From JAEUMY01 sp033764435 (lineage in GTDB: Bacteria; Pseudomonadota; Gammaproteobacteria; Burkholderiales; Usitatibacteraceae): a DNA stretch of 64,000 nt. The stretch spans positions 1 to 64,000 of the forward strand of contig JANRIX010000070.1 in NCBI GenBank assembly GCA_033764435.1. Reading direction: 5' to 3'. Of this stretch, positions 16,929-24,692 are shown one piece after another; position 1 is the stretch's first letter, and every line of letters begins with the position of its first letter. Position numbers and translations under genes: made by a program. The notes under the pieces are model-generated. The model saw only the letters and a program-made list of their open reading frames with translations, did no database searches and was not told the DNA's origin.

Positions 16929-16950
16929 GAGGGGCGGTTGCCCGCCCCTC
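16929..16950 (-). other. Hairpin in the iscA-hscB gap
   Basis: GAGGGGCGG / CCGCCCCTC, 9-bp perfect stem with 4-nt loop, in the isc transcript between iscA and hscB. It has no U-run, so it is a likely processing, pausing or stability element rather than a terminator. It lies 19 nt from a one-mismatch copy of the 12-bp palindrome at 16969, itself followed by a perfect copy at 16991. Confidence 0.5.
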
Positions 16951-17012
16951 CTCAATATTTGCATCATCGCGAATACTCGCTGGCATCCCTGCGAATATTC
17001 GCAAGTAGCCCG

Positions 17013-17336
17013 TCACACGTTGAACGACTCTCCACACCCGCACTTGTCCTTCTCGTTCGGGTTGTTGAACTTGAAGCCTTCATTCAGGCCTTCGCGCACA
17101 AAGTCGAGCTCCGTGCCGTCGATGTACGCCAGGCTCTTCGGGTCGACGAACACCTTGACGCCGTGGCTTTCGAAGACATGGTCCTCGGCGCCAGCTGCAT
17201 CGACAAATTCCAGCTTGTATGCCATCCCGGAGCAGCCGGTGGTGCGCACGCCAAAGCGCACACCAACGCCCTTGCCCCGCTTGGTGAGATAGTTGCTGAC
17301 ATGATTGGCAGCACGATCGGTGAGGGTGATGGCCAT
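17013..17336 (-). CDS. iscA: A-type Fe-S carrier IscA
   Basis: The 107-residue A-type carrier has the three conserved cysteines: one in VRTTGCSGMAYKL and two in the C-terminal CGCGESF. It delivers clusters to apo-targets. It lies 11 nt after iscU in the isc operon. Length is that of the family. Confidence 0.96.
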   Translation of the reverse strand: MAITLTDRAANHVSNYLTKRGKGVGVRFGVRTTGCSGMAYKLEFVDAAGAEDHVFESHGVKVFVDPKSLAYIDGTELDFVREGLNEGFKFNNPNEKDKCGCGESFNV

Positions 17337-17347
17337 GCGCGATCTCC

Positions 17348-17749
17348 TTACTCGGCCGCTTTCGGCATGTCGGCGGTCTTGGCCTTGTAGTCGGCAATGG
17401 CAGCCTTGATCGCGTCCTCGGCGAGGATGGAGCAGTGAATCTTCACTGGCGGCAGCGCGAGTTCCTCGGCGATCTGGGTGTTCTTGATTTCCATGGCCTG
17501 GTCAATGGTCTTGCCCTTGACCCACTCGGTGACCAGCGATGAAGACGCGATGGCCGACCCGCAGCCATAGGTCTTGAACTTGGCGTCCTGGATGATGCCA
17601 TCCGGTCCGACCTTGATCTGCAGCTTCATGACGTCGCCGCAGGCGGGCGCACCCACCATGCCGGTGGCAACACCCTGCTCGTCCTTGCCGAACGAACCGA
17701 CGTTGCGGGGATTTTCGTAGTGATCAATGACTTTTTCTGAATAGGCCAT
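17348..17749 (-). CDS. iscU: Fe-S scaffold protein IscU
   Basis: The 133-residue scaffold on which IscS-derived sulfur and iron form the nascent cluster. Conserved Cys residues are in VGAPACGDVMK, KTYGCGSAIASSS and VKIHCSILAEDA, and the HscA-binding LPPVK motif is present (ELALPPVKIHC). It lies 24 nt downstream of iscS. Confidence 0.97.
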   Translation of the reverse strand: MAYSEKVIDHYENPRNVGSFGKDEQGVATGMVGAPACGDVMKLQIKVGPDGIIQDAKFKTYGCGSAIASSSLVTEWVKGKTIDQAMEIKNTQIAEELALPPVKIHCSILAEDAIKAAIADYKAKTADMPKAAE

Positions 17750-17773
17750 GCTGTTCTCCTGATGCTGCTGATT

Positions 17774-18991
17774 CTAATGTGCTGCCCACTGCACCGTGTT
17801 CAAGTCCACTCCGTCCTTGTACATCTCCCACAGCGGCGACATGTCGCGCAGCTTCTGGATGCGCTCCTTGAGCAGCGCAACCGTGTAATCGATATCGGCT
17901 TCCGTGGTGAATCGGCCCAGCGTGAAGCGGATGGAACTGTGTGCCAGCTCGTCGTTGCGACCCAACGCACGCAGCACATAGGACGGCTCCAGACTGGCCG
18001 AGGTGCAGGCTGAGCCGGACGACACCGCCAACTCCTTGATGCCCATGATCAGCGATTCGCCCTCGACGAAGTTGAAGCTCACGTTGAGATTGTGCGGCAC
18101 GCGATGGTCAAGGTCACCGTTGACGTAGACCTCTTCCATGTCCTTGATGCCGGCGAGCAGGCGGTCACGCAACATGCGAATGCGTTCGCTCTCGGTGGCC
18201 ATTTCCTCGCGCGCGATGCGAAACGCCTCACCCATGCCCACGATCTGGTGTGTGGCCAGGGTGCCGGAACGCAGGCCACGCTCATGGCCGCCGCCATGCA
18301 TCTGCGCCTCAAGCCGCACCCGCGGTTTGCGCCGCACATACAACGCACCGATACCCTTCGGCCCATAGGTCTTGTGTGCGGAGAAGCTCATCAGGTCCAC
18401 CTTGAGCGCCTCCAGATCAATGACCACCTTGCCGGTCGCCTGAGCGGCATCGACATGAAAAATGATGCCTTTGCTCCGGCAGATTTCGCCGATTTCGGCA
18501 ATGGGCTGGATGACGCCGATCTCGTTGTTTACGAACATCACGGAGACGACGATCGTGTCGGGACGCAAGGCCGCCTTGAACTTTTCCAGATCCAGCAGCC
18601 CGCTGGGCTCCGGGTCCAGATAGGTCACCTCAAATCCCATACGCTCCAGTTCACGCATCGTATCCAGCACCGCCTTGTGCTCGGTCTTCAGCGTGATCAG
18701 ATGTTTGCCCTTGGTCTTGTAGAACTGCGCAGCACCCTTGATGGCCAGGTTGTTGGATTCGGTGGCACCGGAGGTCCAGATGATTTCCTTCGGGTCGGCA
18801 TTCACCAGCTTCGCCACGTCAGCGCGGGCATTTTCGACCGCCTCTTCCGCCTCCCAGCCGAAGCCATGCGAACGACTGGCCGGATTGCCGAAGTGCTCGG
18901 TCAACCAGGGGATCATGGCCTGTGCCACGCGCGGATCCACCGGCGTGGTTGCGGAATAGTCCAGATAGATGGGGTACTTGCGGGCTTCCAT
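17774..18991 (-). CDS. iscS: Cysteine desulfurase IscS
   Basis: The 405-residue PLP enzyme converts cysteine to alanine and passes persulfide sulfur to IscU and tRNA-thiolation partners. The PLP lysine is in SFSAHKTYGPKGIG and the catalytic loop cysteine in SSGSACTSASLEPSYVLRALG. ATG 18991 gives MEARKYPIYLDYSATTPVDP, the canonical N-terminus; the frame's upstream extension overlaps iscR and is not used. It lies 11 nt downstream of iscR. Confidence 0.97.
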   Translation of the reverse strand: MEARKYPIYLDYSATTPVDPRVAQAMIPWLTEHFGNPASRSHGFGWEAEEAVENARADVAKLVNADPKEIIWTSGATESNNLAIKGAAQFYKTKGKHLITLKTEHKAVLDTMRELERMGFEVTYLDPEPSGLLDLEKFKAALRPDTIVVSVMFVNNEIGVIQPIAEIGEICRSKGIIFHVDAAQATGKVVIDLEALKVDLMSFSAHKTYGPKGIGALYVRRKPRVRLEAQMHGGGHERGLRSGTLATHQIVGMGEAFRIAREEMATESERIRMLRDRLLAGIKDMEEVYVNGDLDHRVPHNLNVSFNFVEGESLIMGIKELAVSSGSACTSASLEPSYVLRALGRNDELAHSSIRFTLGRFTTEADIDYTVALLKERIQKLRDMSPLWEMYKDGVDLNTVQWAAH

Positions 18992-19002
18992 GGGGTTGGG
19001 AC

Positions 19003-19485
19003 TCAGATGATCGTGGCCGAACGCGCGCCGAGCATGGGCTTGGCGGACTTGTTCAGGGCTTTGTTGAGGGACACCGGTCGCACCGTCTGGTTTTCGACCA
19101 GATGGGAGAGCTTCACCGATGACAGATAGGTGTAGACGGTCGCGTTGAGGCTTTCCCACAACTCGTGCGTCATGCAGCGTTTGTCGCCGAGACAGTTCTC
19201 GCGACCGCCACACTGCGTGGAATCCAGCGGCTCTTCCACCGCGATGATGATGTCGGCCACCGACACTTCCGAGGCAGCGCGCGCCAGGTTGTAGCCGCCG
19301 CCCGGGCCACGCACGCTTTCGACGATGGCGCGGCGCCGCAGCTTGCCGAAGAGCTGCTCAAGATAGGAGAGAGAAATCTTCTGGCGTTCGCTGATGCCTG
19401 CCAGCGTGACCGGGCCGTGCGCAGAATGCAGCGCCAGATCCAGCATGGCGGTGACGGCAAATCGTCCTTTGGTGGTCAGTTTCAT
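19003..19485 (-). CDS. iscR: Fe-S cluster regulator IscR
   Basis: The 160-residue Rrf2-family repressor/activator has an N-terminal winged helix (MKLTTKGRFAVTAMLDLALH) and three cluster cysteines in STQCGGRENCLGDKRCMTHELW. In its [2Fe-2S] form it represses the isc operon. ATG 19485 with GGAGAG 8 nt upstream is preferred over a GTG two codons earlier. A type-1 IscR site lies about 110 nt upstream (19594-19618). Confidence 0.96.
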   Translation of the reverse strand: MKLTTKGRFAVTAMLDLALHSAHGPVTLAGISERQKISLSYLEQLFGKLRRRAIVESVRGPGGGYNLARAASEVSVADIIIAVEEPLDSTQCGGRENCLGDKRCMTHELWESLNATVYTYLSSVKLSHLVENQTVRPVSLNKALNKSAKPMLGARSATII

Positions 19486-19593
19486 GAGCACTCTCTCCAG
19501 TGTGCGATTCGGCCTAGATCCGGGTTAGGAATTGCTTTCCAGCAATGGCACGTGCCCGCAAGCACTAATCCGACAAATTTGCTCAAGTTTAAT

Positions 19594-19618
19594 AATCCCG
19601 AGCAAAGAAGTCAACTAC
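19594..19618. promoter_or_regulatory. Probable type-1 IscR binding site upstream of iscR
   Basis: On the minus strand GTAGTTGACT-N5-GCTCGGGATT matches about 17 of 25 positions of ATASYYGACTRWWWYAGTCRRSTAT, with an almost perfect left half. It sits between cysE and iscR, where isc autorepression would be expected. Confidence 0.55.
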
Positions 19619-20358
19619 TAGAACTTGGAGCCCGCTGCCACCCGCCGCACAGAATCGTCTGAACCCGCTGATTCTTCGAGCTTTTTCTCCAAATCAGCGA
19701 GCCTTGCCAGCAGGCTATCGATCTGCGCCTGGGTCGCATCCGTGCGCTGCCCGAGCGTGTTCAACACCCGGTTCAGCGGGTCATCTTCGTCTTCTGTCAC
19801 GGCGTAGGCAGAGAACGCCATACGGGCCGCCTCGGTGCGGGACGCGTGGTCATCGACCACCCGCGCCGGAATGCCCACCACGGTTGCGCCGGGCGGGACC
19901 GCCTTCACAACCACCGAGTTAGAGCCCACCTTTGCGCCGTCACCGACGGTGAAGGGACCCAGAATCTTGGCACCCGCACCCACGACCACGCCCCTGCCCA
20001 GCGTCGGATGGCGCTTGCCATGGTTCCAGGACACGCCGCCCAGGGTGACACCGTGATACAGCGTGCAGTCGTCTCCGATCTCAGCCGTCTCGCCAATCAC
20101 GACACCCATGCCGTGATCAATGAATACACGTCGGCCGATCATGGCGCCCGGGTGGATTTCAATGCCTGTCAGCCAGCGACCGAGATGCGAGGTGAATCGC
20201 GCCAGCCAGCGCAAGCCCCAGCCCCAGAACCGGTGGGACAGGCGATGCAGCCACAGCGCATGCATGCCCGGATAGCACGTCAGCACCTCCCAGGCGCTTT
20301 TGGCGGCGGGATCGCGTGCGAACACGCTGGCGATGTCTTCATGAATGCGGCTGAACAT
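19618..20358 (-). CDS. cysE: Serine O-acetyltransferase
   Basis: The 246-residue left-handed beta-helix acetyltransferase makes O-acetylserine for cysteine synthesis, the sulfur source of the IscS reaction encoded downstream. The SATase helical N-domain (MFSRIHEDIASVFARDPAAKS) is followed by hexapeptide repeats (GIEIHPGAMIGRRVFIDHGMGVVIGE) with catalytic His in HGVTLGG and WNHGKRHP. A Ser/Glu-rich tail of about 60 residues follows. It lies 132 nt upstream of iscR on the same strand. An IscR-like site precedes it, hinting that cysE and isc may be co-regulated. Confidence 0.94.
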   Translation of the reverse strand: MFSRIHEDIASVFARDPAAKSAWEVLTCYPGMHALWLHRLSHRFWGWGLRWLARFTSHLGRWLTGIEIHPGAMIGRRVFIDHGMGVVIGETAEIGDDCTLYHGVTLGGVSWNHGKRHPTLGRGVVVGAGAKILGPFTVGDGAKVGSNSVVVKAVPPGATVVGIPARVVDDHASRTEAARMAFSAYAVTEDEDDPLNRVLNTLGQRTDATQAQIDSLLARLADLEKKLEESAGSDDSVRRVAAGSKF

Positions 20359-20402
20359 GGGCTTGCGAATATTCGGAAAGGTCGCGGGCTGATGAATCTA
20401 CT

Positions 20403-20427
20403 ATTCCCGAGTAAAATTATCAACAAT
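20403..20427. promoter_or_regulatory. Probable type-1 IscR site between cysE and the MFS gene
   Basis: On the minus strand the 25 bp agree with the IscR type-1 consensus at about 20 positions (ATTGTTGATAATTTTACTCG onwards). It is 45 nt upstream of cysE and 64 nt upstream of the divergent MFS gene. Confidence 0.55.
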
Positions 20428-20490
20428 TCAGGTCGCGGTCCATTTCAACGCGCACCCTTCCGCGCCCTTCCGGGCCGCTACCACGTCTCC

Positions 20491-21720
20491 ATGAACCACT
20501 TCATCAATCAGTACCGCGACTTCCTGCGTTTGCCCGACGTGCTACGCATGGTGTTCTCGGCGTTCGCGTCGCGCATGCCGATTGGCATGGTGGCGCTCGC
20601 CATGTTGATGTTCCTGCGCGAAGCGCTGGGTTCGTTTTCCCAAGCCGGGTTCGGGGTTGGTGCCTACTTCGTGGCGATGGCCATTGCGGCACCCATCACC
20701 GGCAGGCTGGTGGATCGGTTCGGGCCCAAGCGACTGCTGTGGATTCTGGGACCGTTGCAGCCGTTGAGCATGCTGCTGCTGTTCGGTGCAGCCAAAGCCG
20801 GGCTGCCGTTTGCCATGATCGTCGCCTGCGCGGCGGCCGCCGGCATCTTTCAACCACCGATCACGGTGCTGACCCGCACCATCTGGCGCTATCGCTTTGC
20901 CGACGAACCAACGCGCAAGCGCGCGTACTCGGTCGACGCGGTGATGATTGAACTCAACTTCACTGCAGGACCCGCCATCGTCGCGATGTTATTGGCGGCC
21001 AGCACACCCAGCGCCGCGTTCCTGCTGGTCGTCGGCGTGATCGTGGTCTCGTTCGCGCTCTTCATGGCATCGCCCATGCTGAAATATTGGCAGCACCATC
21101 CCAGCGAAGACCGGCATTTGCTCGGACCACTCACGGATGGACGACTGGTGCTGTTGTTTCTCACGACCTTTGGGCTCACCTTCTGTTTCGGCCTCATGGA
21201 AGTGGGCTATCCCGGCTACGGCACTGCCATGGGCAGCCCGGCATTCGGGGGCGTGCTGCTCGCATTGAATGCACTCGGCAGCGCAACCGGGGGCGCACTC
21301 TACGGCGGCATGCACTTCAAGGCACCGCTGGAACGCCAGTACACCTGGGCCATGGCCATCATGGCCGTGCCGGTGCTCCTGCATCTTGCGGTGCTGGACT
21401 ATCGCCCGCTGTTTGCGGTCGCGGCATTTCTGGCCGGCATGTGCATCGCGCCGGCACTCACGGCACAGACCATGCTGGTCGCGCGCATGGCGCCCGCCAA
21501 GTACGCGACGGAAGCCTTTACCTGGTCTTCGACCTTCATTGTCAGCGGGCTCGGCATGGGAATGGCCGCTGGCGGATCGCTGATCGAGCGCTTCGGCACC
21601 GGCAGCCCATTTTTGGCCGGCGGCATCGTGGTGCTTACGATGGCCGCCGCCTCGTTCTTGCTGCGGATGAAGGAGCCTACGGCTTCGCCGGAGGCTGATA
21701 CTGCGGCACCGGGTTCTTGA
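20491..21720 (+). CDS. Major facilitator superfamily transporter
   Basis: The 409-residue inner-membrane protein has about twelve hydrophobic segments in two halves of six, with the typical MFS loop after helix 2 (GRLVDRFGPKRLLWI). The substrate is unknown. The start ATG 20491 (MNHFINQYRDFLRLPDVLRM) fits; an ATG at 20392 in the same frame would add 33 residues over the cysE promoter region. Its 3' end overlaps the convergent cytochrome c gene by 44 nt. It is divergent from cysE and shares its IscR-like site. Confidence 0.85.
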   Translation: MNHFINQYRDFLRLPDVLRMVFSAFASRMPIGMVALAMLMFLREALGSFSQAGFGVGAYFVAMAIAAPITGRLVDRFGPKRLLWILGPLQPLSMLLLFGAAKAGLPFAMIVACAAAAGIFQPPITVLTRTIWRYRFADEPTRKRAYSVDAVMIELNFTAGPAIVAMLLAASTPSAAFLLVVGVIVVSFALFMASPMLKYWQHHPSEDRHLLGPLTDGRLVLLFLTTFGLTFCFGLMEVGYPGYGTAMGSPAFGGVLLALNALGSATGGALYGGMHFKAPLERQYTWAMAIMAVPVLLHLAVLDYRPLFAVAAFLAGMCIAPALTAQTMLVARMAPAKYATEAFTWSSTFIVSGLGMGMAAGGSLIERFGTGSPFLAGGIVVLTMAAASFLLRMKEPTASPEADTAAPGS

Positions 21721-22240
21721 TTGGCGCAGTCGATTGCAGGTAGGCAAAGATCGCCTTCAGATCTTTTTCGGAAAGATGGCGATATGCCTGCCAGGGCATG
21801 GGAGGCATGATGGGGCGTGACACACCCAGATGCTTGCCGGTCTTGATCGCCGCGACGAACTCCTGCGCCTTCCACTTGCCGATGCCGGTCTCCGCATCAG
21901 ACGTGAGGTTGGTTGAATATGAGACGCCCCACGGTCCGGCGAAGGCAGTATTGGTGCCAGAGCCGATCCAGACCCACGGTCCGTCGGGCAGCTTGGGCGG
22001 GGGCGGCATCACCAGTGACTGCGGATGGCCCGACAAGCCGCGGCTCATGTCCGGTTCCGGGCCGTTCGGGCCCAGCTTCATCGGCGTGTGGCAATCGTGG
22101 CAACCATGAGTAGCGACCAGTTGCTCGCCGCGTTTCGCCTCGGGCGACAGCGGCTTGGTGGATTGCGCATGGGAGAGACTGGCCAATGTGGCCAGCATGG
22201 CGCCCGACATGACGGGCACCCAAAGTGACTTACTGAGCAT
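21677..22240 (-). CDS. Periplasmic monohaem cytochrome c
   Basis: The 187-residue product has an N-terminal signal peptide (MLSKSLWVPVMSGAMLATLA...SHAQ) and a single haem-binding CHDCH motif near residue 47. A downstream Met-rich segment (PIMPPMPWQAYRHLSEKDLKAIFAYLQS) could supply the axial ligand. The C-terminal half looks like class I c-type domains that accompany dehydrogenases or oxidases, but no partner enzyme gene is adjacent. Its 3' end is buried in the convergent MFS gene. A palindrome copy (22284) lies in its upstream region. Confidence 0.82.
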   Translation of the reverse strand: MLSKSLWVPVMSGAMLATLASLSHAQSTKPLSPEAKRGEQLVATHGCHDCHTPMKLGPNGPEPDMSRGLSGHPQSLVMPPPPKLPDGPWVWIGSGTNTAFAGPWGVSYSTNLTSDAETGIGKWKAQEFVAAIKTGKHLGVSRPIMPPMPWQAYRHLSEKDLKAIFAYLQSTAPIKNPVPQYQPPAKP

Positions 22241-22361
22241 GTTTTTATTCCTGAGGGATTGAACAACGCCGCGAACTGTAATCGCGAATATTCGCAATTG
22301 CGACGGGCGCGCGATGAACTGCATAAATGCGGTCACGAATTGCGCCGATCGGCACAATTCG

Positions 22362-23105
22362 TCAGACCCTCGGCGTCCGATCCCTGGCGGTCAGCACGCC
22401 ACGCAGGATGTTCACTTCCTCCTTCTCCAGCTGCGCGCGGGAGAAGAGGCGCCGCAGCCGGGTCATGAGGCGCTTGGGCATGTCGGGGTTGAGGAAGCGC
22501 GTCGCGATCATGGATTGCTCGAGGTGCGCGTAGAAGCGCTCCAACTCATCATGCGTGGCCAGTTCACGCGCCGCTGCATCGGGCACCTTCCACGCCGCCG
22601 CAGTCATTGAAAGCTCATAGGCCGCAACCTGCACGGCCGCGGCCAGATTGAGTGAGGAATAATCAGGATTGGTTGGAATGTGCGCGGCCAGCTGGCAGCG
22701 ATCCAGTTCCTCGTTCGACAGGCCAAACATTTCCGTGCCGAAGACAAGGGCCACCTCCCCCGTGGCACTCGTGTCCAGCATTTCCGTGGCGGCCTCGCGC
22801 AAACCCAGCATTCGATGCGACAGGTCGCGCCGCCGTGCTGTCATGCCAATGGCGAGCACCGTGCCGGCGAGCGCCTCGTCCAGCGTTGGCACGACCGTCG
22901 CACCCACCAACACATCGGTGGCGCCGGACGCCAACGCGTCTGCGTCCGCGTGCGGAAATTGCTTGGGTGCTACCAGCACGAGGCGGGTCAGGCCCATGGT
23001 TTTCATGGCCCGCGCCGCCGAACCGATGTTGCCTGGATGGCTGGTCTGGCAGAGGACAATGCGAATATTCGCCAGTGGCGAGGACAGTCCGGAAGCAGGA
23101 TTCAT
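22362..23105 (-). CDS. trmJ: tRNA (cytidine/uridine-32-2'-O)-methyltransferase TrmJ
   Basis: The 247-residue SPOUT methyltransferase has IRIVLCQTSHPGNIGSAARAM at the N-terminus and the knotted C-terminal motifs ALVFGTEMFGLSNEEL and IPTNPDYSSLNLAAAVQV, followed by a helical extension. It methylates the 2'-O of residue 32 in tRNAs. It is divergent from suhB and upstream of cysE-isc on the same strand, an arrangement shared with E. coli and other beta/gammaproteobacteria. Start ATG 23105 (MNPASG). A palindrome copy at 23061 encodes ANIR near the N-terminus. Confidence 0.94.
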   Translation of the reverse strand: MNPASGLSSPLANIRIVLCQTSHPGNIGSAARAMKTMGLTRLVLVAPKQFPHADADALASGATDVLVGATVVPTLDEALAGTVLAIGMTARRRDLSHRMLGLREAATEMLDTSATGEVALVFGTEMFGLSNEELDRCQLAAHIPTNPDYSSLNLAAAVQVAAYELSMTAAAWKVPDAAARELATHDELERFYAHLEQSMIATRFLNPDMPKRLMTRLRRLFSRAQLEKEEVNILRGVLTARDRTPRV

Positions 23106-23183
23106 ATTAAAATTATGCCTGCGCGGCGGTTTCGCCACTGCGCCCTGCTCTTTAACCTGCATTCCATCAGATCAAGGCTTGTC

Positions 23184-23975
23184 ATGCATCCCATGCTCAA
23201 CATTGCGGTCAAGGCCGCGCGCCGCGCCGGCTCCGTCATCAACCGCGCCTCATTCGACATCGACAAGCTCACCATCACCCGGAAGCAGCACAACGACTTC
23301 GTGACCGAAGTCGACCAAGCCGCCGAGCAGGCGGTCATCCGCACCATTGCCGAAGCCTATCCCGACCATGCCTTCCTCGCCGAGGAAAGCGGCCAGACCG
23401 GCACATCCGAACACGTCTGGATCATCGACCCGCTGGACGGGACCACGAACTTCCTGCATGGCTTGCCCCAGTACTGCGTATCGATCGCCCTGCAAAGCAA
23501 GGGCGTGCTGACCCATGCGGTGGTTTTCGATCCCAACCGCAATGAACTCTTCACCGCGACCAAAGGCGCGGGAGCATTCCTCAACGAACGCCGCATCCGC
23601 GTCTCCAAACGCATTAAGATGGAAGAGGCACTGATCGGCACCGGCTTCCCCTTCCGGCAGAACAGCGACATCGACGAGTATCTGAAGGCCTTCAAGGCGG
23701 TCGCACTGAACTCTGCTGGACTGCGCCGGCCCGGATCGGCGGCGCTGGATCTGGCCTACGTGGCCTGCGGCCGGTATGACGGCTTCTGGGAAATGGGCCT
23801 CTCGCCCTGGGACATGGCTGCCGGCGCACTGCTGGTACGCGAGGCTGGCGGGCTCGTCACCGACTTCGACGGCGGTGACCAGTATCTCGACAAGGGCAGA
23901 ATTGTCGCTGCGACGCCCAAGATGTTTCGCCAGCTGCTGACCACGGTTTCGCCCGCAGCACGCTCACCTGTTTGA
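23184..23975 (+). CDS. suhB: Inositol-1-monophosphatase family protein SuhB
   Basis: The 263-residue Mg2+-dependent phosphatase has metal-binding motifs EESG (FLAEESGQT), IDPLDGTTNFLHGLP and WDMAAGALLVREAGG. In E. coli SuhB also acts in rRNA antitermination. ATG 23184 gives MHPMLNIAVKAARRAG, the family's usual start. It is divergent from trmJ with 78 nt between starts. The stop overlaps the TTG start of the haem oxygenase gene. Confidence 0.95.
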   Translation: MHPMLNIAVKAARRAGSVINRASFDIDKLTITRKQHNDFVTEVDQAAEQAVIRTIAEAYPDHAFLAEESGQTGTSEHVWIIDPLDGTTNFLHGLPQYCVSIALQSKGVLTHAVVFDPNRNELFTATKGAGAFLNERRIRVSKRIKMEEALIGTGFPFRQNSDIDEYLKAFKAVALNSAGLRRPGSAALDLAYVACGRYDGFWEMGLSPWDMAAGALLVREAGGLVTDFDGGDQYLDKGRIVAATPKMFRQLLTTVSPAARSPV

Positions 23976-24652
23976 ATCACTCCAACGCACAATCGCTTTC
24001 CGGTTCGCTCAAGGCAGCGACAACCGATCTTCATCGCCTAGCGGAGCGCAGCCCGTTCATGACGGCCTTGCTGCGCGGCGATCTCACCCCGCCGGATTAT
24101 CTCGACTGGTTTGCCGCCCTGCTCGCAATCTACGAAACAATGGAGCGGTCGCTCCCGCGGCATGCGTCACTCGCCGAGCTTTGGCGAATTGTGGAAGGGG
24201 GCCTGGCCCGCGCAGAGGCTCTGCGCGCCGATGTGGCCGCCTGCAGCACCGCTGGCCCACTTGACTCACACTGCCTGCCCGCTGTTGCCTACGCAAAGCA
24301 CCTCGAGGTACTTTCCGAAGACGCGCCGATTCTGCTGGCTGCCCATGTCTACGTCCGCTATCTGGGAGATCTGCAGGGCGGGCGCCTGATGGCGTTGGCG
24401 TTGAAACGCTCAGCCACGCTACCGTCCGGCGCCGGTGCCTTCAGCGAATATTCGCGAAGTCTAGACATGCCACGCGCGAATTCCGATCTGAAATCTGCTC
24501 TCGATGCACTAGGCATGGATGCCCAAGGCAAGGTACAGCCACACATCATCAGCGCCTGCGCTGCAGAAGCAGCAACAGCCTTCGGCCGTCACATCGATTT
24601 GTTCGCCGCGCTTGAAGATCGGCGTCAGACGCGAAAGAACTCTGCCCGCTAG
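23972..24652 (+). CDS. bphO: Haem oxygenase, biliverdin-forming (BphO/HemO type)
   Basis: The 226-residue all-helical haem oxygenase has proximal His in TTDLHRLAERSPFM (about residue 21) and the distal glycine-rich helix YVRYLGDLQGGRLMA. It opens haem to biliverdin IX-alpha, the chromophore of bacteriophytochromes, and the phytochrome gene lies immediately downstream in convergent orientation. The best start is TTG 23972 overlapping the suhB stop; later in-frame ATGs (such as 24059) would remove the proximal His. A palindrome copy at 24444 encodes EYS. Confidence 0.88.
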   Translation: MNHSNAQSLSGSLKAATTDLHRLAERSPFMTALLRGDLTPPDYLDWFAALLAIYETMERSLPRHASLAELWRIVEGGLARAEALRADVAACSTAGPLDSHCLPAVAYAKHLEVLSEDAPILLAAHVYVRYLGDLQGGRLMALALKRSATLPSGAGAFSEYSRSLDMPRANSDLKSALDALGMDAQGKVQPHIISACAAEAATAFGRHIDLFAALEDRRQTRKNSAR

Positions 24653-24692
24653 ACGACAAGAAGCTACGCGTTGGTGCCGCACGCGCCTGCGA

